From assembly GCF_900142525.1 (NCBI RefSeq), contig NZ_FRBD01000016.1, forward strand, positions 54,961 to 118,960: a stretch of 64,000 bases of DNA, read 5' to 3'. This stretch comes from Xylanibacter ruminicola. GTDB lineage: Bacteria > Bacteroidota > Bacteroidia > Bacteroidales > Bacteroidaceae. Shown here piece by piece: positions 7,400-14,882 of the stretch. Every line of letters starts with the position of its first letter. Position 1 is the stretch's first letter. The notes below the pieces were generated by a model, which saw only the letters and a program-made list of their open reading frames with translations, was not told the DNA's origin and ran no database searches. The translations under genes and the position numbers were made by a program.

Positions 7400-10210
7400 C
7401 TAAGCGGTTTTCTTGCGTTTAATGACTGAGGCGTGACACGGAATCATGATGTAGATGGTGGTGCCCGACCCCTCTTCCGAACTGATTTCTAAGGTGCCGC
7501 CCATCTGGCTGACCAGCTCCTTGGTGATGGCCAGGCCCAGACCTTTGGTGTTGTGGGCACCGCCCAGTTCCTCCTTGATACGGATAAGCTCGGCCTCGGG
7601 GATACCCTCGCCCGTGTCATCGACCGAGATGATCAGTCGGCGGCCGATGTAGTCGTAGCGGGCCCTGACGGTGCCCCGCTTCGTATGCTGCGCGGCGTTG
7701 CACGTCACCTGTTCGATGACGTGGCCAAGGTTCTCGGCATCGATGTCAACGGTCAGTTGCTCGTAAGGATTCTCCACGATGTAGTTGGTGTCGGCATTCA
7801 TGAATTTCATCCATCCCGTAGCGCACTGTGACTCAAACAACTCAGCGAAGTTCTGCGGCTGCCGGTTGATTTCGACCATCCGTGCCTCCAGGCGCGACAG
7901 GTAGAGGATGTTGTCAACGATGTGCAACAAGTAGTCGGCATTCTGCTGGATGACCTTACACAGTTCCGGCTCGTTGGCCGAAAAACTGTCGTCGTTGATT
8001 TGCGCCACGTGTTCAACTACAGCACTCATCGGAGTGCGAATCTCCTGCACCATGTTCTTTACGAAACTGTTCTTTGTATTCTCCACCTCCTGCACCTTTG
8101 CAGTTTGCAGATTCATTTGACGCTCAATCCAGTCCATCTCGCTAATGTCGCGCAGCATACCGCAGTACTCCATCACCTTACTATCGTTGTCGTGGCAGGG
8201 CTCTAAGCGGAAATACAGAATCAAGGGCCTTCCGCCCGTCGAGCGGAGGGTAGTCCTAATATTATATTCTATCACCTTGTCTTCATAATCGTCCATATCG
8301 CTCAACAGGCGCATGGCCTGTCGCTGTGACTGCTCGTCGACCAGTGTCATACAACGTGTCTGCGTCAACGCATGCTGGATGGTGTCGTTACCCCGGTAGA
8401 TAGTCAGTGTGTGGGAGTCGGGCGAGTAGGTGACTTTACGGATGTCGGTATCGCCGATGGCGGCGTTGAGAATCTCGATATATTGTCGTTGCTCTTCGTG
8501 CAACGCGTCAATCTTCTTCTGGCTTTCCTGCTCCTGGTCTTTGCTGCTGACCGACGTGGTGATGTCGCGACAGAAGGCGAAAACACCCAACATCTCGCCG
8601 GCATCGTCGTGGATGGTCATCAGGCGGAACTCGGTTATCATGTCGTGGCCGACGGTCTGGGTGGCCTGGTATCCGTTCACGTCTTCCATATCCTGCATGT
8701 CGATGTTGAACATCGAATGGATGTCAACACCCTTTTCAATGATTTCCTCGGCATTGCATCCGAAGATGTCGCAGGCCTTGGGGTTGATGTTGACGAGCCG
8801 GCCGTCCTTGTTGAAGAGGATGATGCCCAAAATCGGGGTGTAGAAGATGGACCAGTAGCGTAGCGTACGCTCTGCATCGAGCCGCTTCTGCTGCTGTTCC
8901 TCCGTCACGTCCTTCTTGGTGCCGATGATGACGGCGGGGTTGCCCTTCTTGTCGCGGCTCAATACAGACAGCACGATGTGGTAGTCGCGGTCGTTGGTGT
9001 CACCACCTTCCGTGTCCTTGGCACGCAGGTTCAACTCTATCTCTTTCTCTTCCTCATCGGTCTTTCTGGTCTCAGCGAGTTTTTCTAAGGCCGACTTCAG
9101 ACTGACGAAATCCTCGTGACTGTATCGCTGCGAGAATTCCTCCATCGAGTACGTGTAGGCCACCTGTCCGTTGTCGTTGTGCCAGGAGAACCGGTTCGTC
9201 TTGATATCATAGGTCCAGATGTGTACCTGACTGGTCTGCAAAATCAGCGCCAGACGATTGTTGCGCTTGACGTTCTCGAGTTTTATCTTCCGGTTTTGGA
9301 TATGGTAACTGATGCCATAGACGGCCATGAAGACGAGTAGCAGCAGGCCGCCGCCCAGCAGATACCACAGTCCTTTCGACTCTTCCATATCCTGCCGCTC
9401 GGGATAGAACCACTTATCCTGCAAGGGTTGTATCTTTTCATTGGTATAGAGTTTTGTATAGGTCTCGTCGAGTTTGTCGAGCAGTTGTTGGTTGTTCGAC
9501 ATGAACTTGTACTCTCCATGAGGCATGTTGACAGGCGTCAGTTCAAGGTCGTCGATATGGTAGCGGTTCATCAGCCATTTTAGCGAAAGGGTATTCCACA
9601 CAATCTGTCCCTCGCCCTTGGCGCTGACCTCCTGAATGGCTTCGCTCATGTCCCCGACGGGAATGGCATTCTCGCCCCACCCGTATTCCAGCATTAAGTG
9701 ATAGACCAGCGAACTGTCGCAGACTATTACCTGATGATTGCTTAGGTCGCGGAAGCGCTTGATGACCACCTCTTTATTCTTCGGTGTCACCACGCTTTGG
9801 GTGAAGAGTGTGACAGCATTTTTCGAGAATTTTCCAAACTCGTCGTGGAATCCTACGGCCAGTCCCAGCATAAGGTCTGATTTCCCTTCCTTCAGGTCGC
9901 GGAAGGCTTCCGACGACGGTTTCAGCCTGATCACATAGGGAATGTCCAGCTCCTTCATGATGAGCCGAATCAAGTCGACGTTGAAGCCGTCGGGGTCGCC
10001 GTTGTCGTTCAGAAACGAGTAGGGCCACAGGTCCCATACATCTTCATAAATCAGCGGATTGTTCACTGAGAAGACCCGTGTGGTGTCCGATTGGGCAAAT
10101 GCTACTGCCAATGAGAGATGTACAGAGAGCAGTAGCATCATTACTCTCTTGTACCATGATATTTTATGGCATGTGGTTTTATGCATATCGTACATCTGTT
10201 TGAAAAACAC
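7400..10210 (-). CDS. Sensor histidine kinase-like protein lacking the phospho-acceptor histidine
   Basis: 936 residues with the same plan as its downstream neighbour: signal peptide (~20-40), SBP_bac_3 sensor domain (~55-270, WPYSFLNDNGDPDGFNVDLI), transmembrane helix (GLWYLLGGGLLLLVFMAVYG), several PAS regions including one with WSIFYTPILGIILFNKDGRLVNINPKACDIFG, then HisKA/HATPase. The H box reads NMVQEIRTPMSAV: codon 8045-8047 is CAG, giving Gln722 where a His is expected. The ATP-binding half keeps N (VTCNAAQHT), G1 (DDTGEGIP) and G2 (TKGLGLAI), but the F box is unclear. It is therefore probably a pseudokinase that senses and partners with the active kinase encoded next to it. Alternative starts at 10195 and 10186 exist. 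Confidence 0.85.
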   Translation of the reverse strand: MFFKQMYDMHKTTCHKISWYKRVMMLLLSVHLSLAVAFAQSDTTRVFSVNNPLIYEDVWDLWPYSFLNDNGDPDGFNVDLIRLIMKELDIPYVIRLKPSSEAFRDLKEGKSDLMLGLAVGFHDEFGKFSKNAVTLFTQSVVTPKNKEVVIKRFRDLSNHQVIVCDSSLVYHLMLEYGWGENAIPVGDMSEAIQEVSAKGEGQIVWNTLSLKWLMNRYHIDDLELTPVNMPHGEYKFMSNNQQLLDKLDETYTKLYTNEKIQPLQDKWFYPERQDMEESKGLWYLLGGGLLLLVFMAVYGISYHIQNRKIKLENVKRNNRLALILQTSQVHIWTYDIKTNRFSWHNDNGQVAYTYSMEEFSQRYSHEDFVSLKSALEKLAETRKTDEEEKEIELNLRAKDTEGGDTNDRDYHIVLSVLSRDKKGNPAVIIGTKKDVTEEQQQKRLDAERTLRYWSIFYTPILGIILFNKDGRLVNINPKACDIFGCNAEEIIEKGVDIHSMFNIDMQDMEDVNGYQATQTVGHDMITEFRLMTIHDDAGEMLGVFAFCRDITTSVSSKDQEQESQKKIDALHEEQRQYIEILNAAIGDTDIRKVTYSPDSHTLTIYRGNDTIQHALTQTRCMTLVDEQSQRQAMRLLSDMDDYEDKVIEYNIRTTLRSTGGRPLILYFRLEPCHDNDSKVMEYCGMLRDISEMDWIERQMNLQTAKVQEVENTKNSFVKNMVQEIRTPMSAVVEHVAQINDDSFSANEPELCKVIQQNADYLLHIVDNILYLSRLEARMVEINRQPQNFAELFESQCATGWMKFMNADTNYIVENPYEQLTVDIDAENLGHVIEQVTCNAAQHTKRGTVRARYDYIGRRLIISVDDTGEGIPEAELIRIKEELGGAHNTKGLGLAITKELVSQMGGTLEISSEEGSGTTIYIMIPCHASVIKRKKTA

Positions 10211-10258
10211 CTAAATCACTGCAAACGGTGCAAGCCTGCCGAGGCGCTGCCCGTTCTC

Positions 10259-10280
10259 GCACGCTTCGCGTGCAAAGATA
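10259..10280 (-). promoter_or_regulatory. -7 element and leader hairpin of the kinase pair
   Basis: On the minus strand TATCTTTG (10273-10280) fits the Bacteroides -7 element; the -33 box is not clear. Directly after it GCACGC-GAA-GCGTGC (10259-10273) can form a 6-bp hairpin at the extreme 5' end of the message. Confidence 0.5.
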
Positions 10281-10458
10281 CAAAAAATCCAGCAAACTCC
10301 GTCTATTAATGACATTAAAAATGTGGTAAAATTTGGTTTCGCCCCATTTTTGCCTCAAAACACTTGTTGTAAAGGTACGACGAATACTCGACGAAGTGGT
10401 AGATAAAGAAGTATATCTATAAGAGGTAGGAAGTCAGGTAAATAAACTAGGTTTATTC

Positions 10459-10514
10459 GCGATGCGTCCGCCAGAACTGTTGTTGGTTTAAGGTTCCTGT
10501 GTGCGACGCATCGC
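10459..10514. repeat. 10-bp inverted repeat with 36-nt loop
   Basis: GCGATGCGTC (10459-10468) and GACGCATCGC (10505-10514) flank the stop codon of the hydrolase gene. A T-run follows only on the plus strand, where no gene leads into it, so I do not call it a terminator for the minus-strand gene. Confidence 0.4.
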
Positions 10515-11039
10515 TTTTTCATTTAAAGATGCGGCAGTTTGATGATTATTTATTAATTTTGCACCCAAATTTATTAGTTCGCAGCCCTGTTTTTCATAAT
10601 AGGCGAGCATCTCTGGCAACTTCTTCAGGTCGTAGCTGGTGATACAGTCAGAGAGGACGTGCACCGTGTAGCCAGCTTTTCGCATGTTGAAGCAGGTGGA
10701 CTTCACACAGCCGGTAGCATCAGCACCAGTAACATAGAACTCTGTGATTCCGTTTCCTGCAATGAACGTGGCAAACGCCTCACTCGTCAATGCGTTACTC
10801 TTTGTCTTCACAAAGATATTGTCTGAAACCACCTTCAGTTCTGGTGCCAACTCTTCGCCACGAGTACCTGGCTTGAAGGTACGTGTGCCGGCGGTGATGT
10901 TGTTGTGCTTGATATAGACAACTTGCATCCCTTTGGATACTGCCCATTCAATAGCAGCATTGATATTGTCAACAATGTCGCGGTAGTGTTTCGTGATGTC
11001 GTTTTGGATATCGATAACGACAAGTGCTTTTGTTTGCAT
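10488..11039 (-). CDS. Isochorismatase-family cysteine hydrolase
   Basis: 183 residues, a full-length single domain. The catalytic triad of the family is visible: Asp10 (VVIDIQND), Lys78 (IFVKTKSNAL) and Cys111 (TGADATGCVKST), with the cis-peptide region just before the Cys. Members hydrolyse isochorismate, nicotinamide or related amides; the specific substrate cannot be assigned. It starts 9 nt after the stop of the Zn-ribbon/PNPOx gene and is probably co-transcribed with it. The C-terminus carries ~25 residues beyond the core (HQTAASLNEKAMRRTQEP). Confidence 0.82.
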   Translation of the reverse strand: MQTKALVVIDIQNDITKHYRDIVDNINAAIEWAVSKGMQVVYIKHNNITAGTRTFKPGTRGEELAPELKVVSDNIFVKTKSNALTSEAFATFIAGNGITEFYVTGADATGCVKSTCFNMRKAGYTVHVLSDCITSYDLKKLPEMLAYYEKQGCELINLGAKLINNHQTAASLNEKAMRRTQEP

Positions 11040-11048
11040 ATCTTATGT

Positions 11049-11783
11049 TTACTCAATCACGAAGCTACGCGGATAGAAATCGCTGTAGAAACGGCCATCG
11101 GTGGCGGTGAACTTCAGGACGCAATAGTTGGGATCGGTTACGCCCCCAGGGTAGTATTGCTCGTCGCCTTCACGCCAAATCATCTCCTTGCTCTTGGCAT
11201 CTGTCAACACCTCCATTGTACCACGAAGCATTATGCCTTTAAAACCTTTTTCATCACAGAAATAGATGCTGGCCTTGGGATTGGCTTTGTAGTGGGCCAC
11301 ACGTAGCGAGAAGGTATTAGTGGTAAAATAGAACGTACGGATACCTTCTCGCTTACGTGGTGCCAGCATGGCCTTAGTGTAGGGATATCCCTCGTTGTCT
11401 ACAGATGAGATGTAGGCTATGGGCAGCGAGTCGGCCATCTGGGCTATAAGCTCTTTCACACCTGCCAAAGCTGGATTGACCTTCATGGCCTCATCATTAG
11501 TAACATTCAGAGCTTTGCGCCAACGCTTCAGTTTTGGGAAGTACGTCTTCATCTGTCCAATATACTCCTCTTTTGTAATCGGATTGGGTAAACTCTCGTT
11601 CACGGCACCTACAAACTGGGCACAATGCTCTATCATTTCGTCCATCGTGCATTCCTGCAGGAACTTGCCGTCCTTATAGCAGTACATACAATAATCTTCG
11701 TTCTTACTACCATCGGCATTGGTGCCGAGAACCTCGTCAGTAAGCGGCATTCCGCAACTCTGACAAAAATTGACTTTTTCCAT
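11049..11783 (-). CDS. Zinc-ribbon protein fused to a pyridoxamine 5'-phosphate oxidase-like domain
   Basis: 244 residues from ATG 11783; the in-frame Met at 11846 lies upstream of the promoter at 11816-11847 and is excluded. Residues ~5-40 hold a Cys-rich zinc ribbon (CQSCGMPLT...YCMYCYKDG) followed by a helical segment (ECTMDEMIEHCAQFVGAVN). From ~120 to the end there is a split-barrel flavin-binding domain (IAYISSVDNEGYPYTKAML, FYFTTNTFSLRVAHYKANPKASIYFCDE). Such barrels bind FMN, F420 or haem and often reduce small molecules; here the substrate is unknown. First gene of a two-gene operon with the hydrolase. Confidence 0.78.
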   Translation of the reverse strand: MEKVNFCQSCGMPLTDEVLGTNADGSKNEDYCMYCYKDGKFLQECTMDEMIEHCAQFVGAVNESLPNPITKEEYIGQMKTYFPKLKRWRKALNVTNDEAMKVNPALAGVKELIAQMADSLPIAYISSVDNEGYPYTKAMLAPRKREGIRTFYFTTNTFSLRVAHYKANPKASIYFCDEKGFKGIMLRGTMEVLTDAKSKEMIWREGDEQYYPGGVTDPNYCVLKFTATDGRFYSDFYPRSFVIE

Positions 11784-11815
11784 ATTCGTTTTATGTTTTA
11801 TTTGTTTGACGACTG

Positions 11816-11847
11816 CAAAATTACGAATAGTTGCCGATATCGCCAAA
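11816..11847 (-). promoter_or_regulatory. Promoter of the Zn-ribbon/PNPOx operon
   Basis: Minus strand: TTTG (11844-11847), 20 nt, TAATTTTG (11816-11823), a textbook Bacteroides promoter. It decides the start codon of the downstream gene. Confidence 0.8.
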
Positions 11848-11864
11848 TTTCTGGGATATTCTGC

Positions 11865-11885
11865 ACGATTCTGTGACAGATGGTA
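11865..11885. promoter_or_regulatory. Copy of the operator-like motif found at 1140-1160
   Basis: Shares 19 of 21 positions with 1140-1160 (core ATTCTGTGAC, two differing bases, ATGGTA). It sits between the divergent promoters of the PNPOx operon and the HU-type gene. Confidence 0.45.
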
Positions 11886-11904
11886 AAAAAACTATGAAAA
11901 ATGT

Positions 11905-11935
11905 TTTGTGGAATCAAGAAAAGAATGTATTTTTG
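11905..11935 (+). promoter_or_regulatory. Promoter of the HU-type gene
   Basis: TTTG at 11905-11908, 19 nt, TATTTTTG at 11928-11935. The message should start near 11942, leaving a ~145-nt leader that contains the 21-bp repeats. Confidence 0.8.
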
Positions 11936-11945
11936 CAACGAGAAA

Positions 11946-12035
11946 GTTTATGTTTTCGGTCGGAGTACATAAGTTTTCAATGCAGAGACACATGTTTTCA
12001 GTGCAGAAACATAAGTTCTCGGTGCGAAAACATAA
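11946..12035 (+). repeat. Four imperfect 21-bp tandem repeats in the HU leader
   Basis: Units begin at 11946, 11967, 11988 and 12009, with a fifth partial unit to 12035. The shared core is ACATAAGTTTTCngTGCnGA; each unit has an internal dyad (GTTTTC...GAAAAC), so units can form small hairpins in RNA or bind protein every two helical turns. They lie wholly in the transcribed leader. Autoregulation by the HU-type product is a natural guess. Confidence 0.75.
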
Positions 12036-12087
12036 AATAGTACGAAGGAGAAAGAAAAATTAATTGAGTATAAACAACAAAAGGAAT

Positions 12088-12747
12088 ATGGCAAAATACG
12101 TTTTACAGGAACTCCCAGGGGAGATGACCGATGGAAAGAAAATCGTATATCCAAAGATGCAGACTTACTCTCTGCACGACTACGAAACGGTGATTGAGCA
12201 CATGCACGATTATGCCGGCAGCATCAGCGAAGGCATGATTCGCGCCGTCTTCGATGCGCTGATATCGGTAATGGAAAGTTGGATGCCTATGGGGCATAAC
12301 ATCAAGATTGACGGACTGGGCGTGTTCTCGCTGACATTGGGTTTCGATGAGTCGAGCCCGTCGGAAAAGGCAGAATTGAAGAATACCGCTGATGATCCGA
12401 AAACAAAATACAGGCACGTCTGCATCAAGGGTATCAACTTCAAGCCCGATCAGAAGCTGTTGCAGGCGTTGAACAAGGAGGCCACTTTCGAGCGTGGTGA
12501 GGCTGATGTTCAGGTGCCGCAGAAGACGAAGCTCAGCCTTGAGGAACGAATAGCAAGAGCCAAAGCCATTATCGCGAAGAACGGCTTCATGACACTCTAC
12601 GACTATGCCAACGCTACCCACCAGAGTCGTTCTGTTGCCTCGAAAGACCTGCGACAGATCGTAGCCGACCCCACCTCAGGCATCACCACTCGTGGCAGCC
12701 ATTCCCACAAAGTGTGGATAGTAGGAACAGAGTCGATGATAGTTTAG
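12088..12747 (+). CDS. HU-family DNA-binding protein fused to a winged helix (HU-HIG type)
   Basis: 219 residues from ATG 12088, preceded by AAGGAA. Residues ~1-125 form an HU/IHF-like domain of the Bacteroidota-specific kind (SEGMIRAVFDALISVMESWMPMGHNIKIDGLGVFSLTLGF), with HVCIKGINFKPDQKLL completing the fold. Residues ~145-210 look like a winged helix-turn-helix (IIAKNGFMTLYDYANATHQSRSVASKDLRQIV). The family binds DNA as a dimer and may act in chromosome packing or local regulation. The leader with 21-bp repeats suggests self-control. No neighbour within 380 nt downstream. Confidence 0.82.
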   Translation: MAKYVLQELPGEMTDGKKIVYPKMQTYSLHDYETVIEHMHDYAGSISEGMIRAVFDALISVMESWMPMGHNIKIDGLGVFSLTLGFDESSPSEKAELKNTADDPKTKYRHVCIKGINFKPDQKLLQALNKEATFERGEADVQVPQKTKLSLEERIARAKAIIAKNGFMTLYDYANATHQSRSVASKDLRQIVADPTSGITTRGSHSHKVWIVGTESMIV

Positions 12748-13091
12748 TAAAAAGTTTTCTTTTGAAAATTAAAATTTGTTTTCAGAGAAAATTGTAACTT
12801 GCCAATATTTAGGTAGTTTGGTTGCCTTATTTGCCCACGCGGCATATTTATCGTATTGGTATTCTACGTTTTATGAGTTAAACCGTACAAATGAATTTGG
12901 GAAATAGAAAGGAATTTAACATTCTCATCCCTTTAGTTCATTGACAGGTCTTCCACAAACTCGCTCTTCACTCAGAAGAGTATCATCATCTGTTCTGCAT
13001 TATGCGGTGCAAAGATAACTATAAATTACGAGATAGCAAAGAAAAATAGAAAAAAAAGTTCTAAAAAAATAGAAATATTTATCGATTTTCT
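12748..13091. other. Intergenic region without recognised gene
   Basis: AT-rich spacer between the HU-type gene and the toxin gene. I found no open frame with a start signal and no terminator hairpin worth calling. Confidence 0.5.
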
Positions 13092-13121
13092 TTTGAAATT
13101 CAAAATAATTATGTAATTTTG
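13092..13121 (+). promoter_or_regulatory. Promoter of the toxin-antitoxin operon
   Basis: TTTG at 13092-13095, 18 nt, TAATTTTG at 13114-13121. The toxin ATG is at 13130, so the message would have almost no leader (near-leaderless). Confidence 0.75.
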
Positions 13122-13129
13122 CAGCGAAT

Positions 13130-13429
13130 ATGAGAATAGTATCACATAGACGATTAGTTGAGTTCTATAGTTCGGAAGGACATGGAGACGCTCAGGCTGC
13201 ACTTGAACGATGGTATAACATCGCAGAAAAGGCAGAGTGGAAGAACCTGTCGGATATCAAGGCAGATTTCCCCACAATAGACTACGTTGGAAACCAACAC
13301 TATGTCTTTGACATCAGGGGCAACAAATATCGTCTGGTAGTGGTCGTAAAATTCACAATCGGGCATATCTTCATCCGATTTGTGGGAACTCACAGTGAAT
13401 ACGATAAGATTGATGTTTCAACGATATAA
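13130..13429 (+). CDS. higB: HigB-family mRNA interferase toxin
   Basis: 99 residues. The sequence fits the HigB toxin family of the RelE superfamily: N-terminal MRIVSHRRLVEFYSSEGHGDAQAALERWY, then KNLSDIKADFPTIDYVGNQHYVFDIRGNKYRLVVVVKF and FIRFVGTHSEYDKID. Members cut mRNA at the ribosome. The antitoxin gene follows 17 nt downstream, in the toxin-first order typical of hig loci. The promoter at 13092-13121 places the start codon almost at the transcription start. Confidence 0.85.
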   Translation: MRIVSHRRLVEFYSSEGHGDAQAALERWYNIAEKAEWKNLSDIKADFPTIDYVGNQHYVFDIRGNKYRLVVVVKFTIGHIFIRFVGTHSEYDKIDVSTI

Positions 13430-13446
13430 TAAAAGGAGGTACGAAT

Positions 13447-13809
13447 ATGGCAAAGATTACTAAAGAACAATACGAGTTTGCATTGGCACGGATTGAGGAA
13501 CTGTTGCCAATGGTGGATGACAATACACCTGCCAACGACCGCAATGCTGTGGAGTTGACAATGATGTCGGATGTTGTCATTGACTATGAGAAGGAACACT
13601 ATCCCATAGGCAAACCTACCGTAGCCCAGTTGATACAGCTTTCGTTGGACGAGAAGAATATGAGTCAGAAGCAGTTGGCTACTGAGATAGGGGTTAGTCC
13701 TTCACGCATAAGTGACTACGTCTCAGGTAGGGCAGAGCCTACGCTGAAAATTGCCCGTCTGCTCTGTGTCACTTTAGGAATAACGCCAGCTGCAATGTTG
13801 GGATATTAA
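13447..13809 (+). CDS. higA: HigA-like antitoxin, XRE helix-turn-helix
   Basis: 120 residues. The N-terminal ~60 residues (ITKEQYEFALARIEELLPMVDD...) are the toxin-binding/oligomerisation part common to this antitoxin group; residues ~60-115 are an XRE-type HTH (LIQLSLDEKNMSQKQLATEIGVSPSRISDYVSGRAEPTLKIARLL). A strong ribosome site (AAAGGAGG) precedes the ATG. It should neutralise HigB and repress the operon promoter at 13092-13121. Confidence 0.85.
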   Translation: MAKITKEQYEFALARIEELLPMVDDNTPANDRNAVELTMMSDVVIDYEKEHYPIGKPTVAQLIQLSLDEKNMSQKQLATEIGVSPSRISDYVSGRAEPTLKIARLLCVTLGITPAAMLGY

Positions 13810-13932
13810 ACAACAGTAAACCTAAAGGGATAAAGATACGATTATGTACATTCTGAAAATTACAGCCTCGTAATGTTTAACCGAGACGACATGAGACAGA
13901 AATCCATGTCGCCTCATAACATTTACGAGACA

Positions 13933-14182
13933 ATGAGTAGAAGTAGAAAGCAAATGCCTGGCAGCACTTGGTGTTGCTGTAAGTCGCAGAAGAAAAGGAA
14001 AGCAGGCAAGTAGCCGCAAGTTTCGCCGTAAGGCGCATGTATTATTACATCAGGGAAAAGATCATCTTCTTCCCTTTAAGTCCTTCGAGGTGATGCGCTC
14101 TTGGGATTTAGGTGGTGATGGAAAAGCCTTCTTTGGATTCCATCCTGAAGAAGAGTGGTTCGTCAAGTTGATGAGAAAGTGA
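13933..14182 (+). pseudogene. Small basic protein gene broken by one frameshift
   Basis: ATG 13933 opens MSRSRKQMPG...CCCKSQKKRKAGK and stops after 26 codons. The next frame continues at once with QASSRKFRRKAHVLLHQG and runs to WFVKLMRK and a stop at 14180-14182. The 250-nt span is 3x83 plus one base, so a single one-base indel around 13990-14010 explains it. The joined product resembles small MSRSRK...RRFRR...WDLGGDGK...LMRK proteins I recall from Bacteroidota and phages; function unknown. A sequencing error is possible. Confidence 0.55.
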
Positions 14183-14199
14183 TTTGTGTAAAAAAAGTA

Positions 14200-14238
14200 T
14201 AACTGCTGTTTGCTTTATTGCGTGGCAAACAGCAGTTA
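14200..14238. terminator. Bidirectional intrinsic terminator, 14-bp perfect stem
   Basis: TAACTGCTGTTTGC (14200-14213) pairs with GCAAACAGCAGTTA (14225-14238), with an A-run before (14190-14196) and T-rich sequence after. It separates the toxin-antitoxin side from the convergent pair at 14306-15935. Confidence 0.8.
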
Positions 14239-14305
14239 TTATTTGTCTCTCCTGATAGATCGTATTTAAACGAATCAAGAGCTGTGTTGTAGAATTCCTC
14301 TTTCT

Positions 14306-14872
14306 CTACCACAGGCTATTGCTATAGTTCCACCAATAAATTGACCTGTTCGAATATGTTGTGTAAGATTCATCAGGATTCTCGCGCCAATGCCTGCGTT
14401 CAATAGCGTCAAGATTCTCGTCGTTTATTCTGAAATCATCATTATTGGATAGTACTTCCCAATCCTCATGAGTTTTGTAATCCTTGTCATACTTTTCAGT
14501 CTTGATAACCCCACGCTTAAGCTCTTCTGACAACAACTCAACAAGTTCTTCTTTATTCAAGCACTTAATACGGTCAACCAATGGTACACCTTTCGTAGTT
14601 ATCGTGTATTTATCACCCGCCATAAGTTTCAGGATATACGACCCAACACAAAATTGTATTCTCTTGCGTTTATAATCATCATGGGTTTCTGCAAAGTTAG
14701 TGATAACTTTAGCAAGATCACCACCTTTCTGCACAAATCCTGCAAGCCGAATAAGCTTCTGATCCATAGTCAACCAGTTCGCTTCATCACCAGAATCATC
14801 CCAATATTGGTTAGTCTCTATAAGACCCTCGTATTCATTAAGTGGAAGGTCAAATGGTGTCTCGTACTTCAT
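14306..14872 (-). CDS. Hypothetical protein next to DUF4268 gene
   Basis: 188 residues; I do not recognise the family. No signal peptide or membrane helix. The N-terminus is acidic (PLNEYEGLIETNQYWDDSGDEANW), the middle looks helical (LIRLAGFVQKGGDLAKVITNFAETHDDYKRKRIQFCVGSYILKLM) and the C-terminus is rich in aromatic residues (YTTYSNRSIYWWNYSNSLW). It begins 10 nt after the stop of the nuclease-like gene, so the two form an operon. It might be a partner, immunity or regulatory protein of that gene (inference only). Confidence 0.6.
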   Translation of the reverse strand: MKYETPFDLPLNEYEGLIETNQYWDDSGDEANWLTMDQKLIRLAGFVQKGGDLAKVITNFAETHDDYKRKRIQFCVGSYILKLMAGDKYTITTKGVPLVDRIKCLNKEELVELLSEELKRGVIKTEKYDKDYKTHEDWEVLSNNDDFRINDENLDAIERRHWRENPDESYTTYSNRSIYWWNYSNSLW

Positions 14873-14882
14873 AATTATTCAT

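Noticed and set aside
11946..12035. CRISPR-like array
   Set aside because: The 21-bp units are contiguous with no unique spacers and lie in an mRNA leader.
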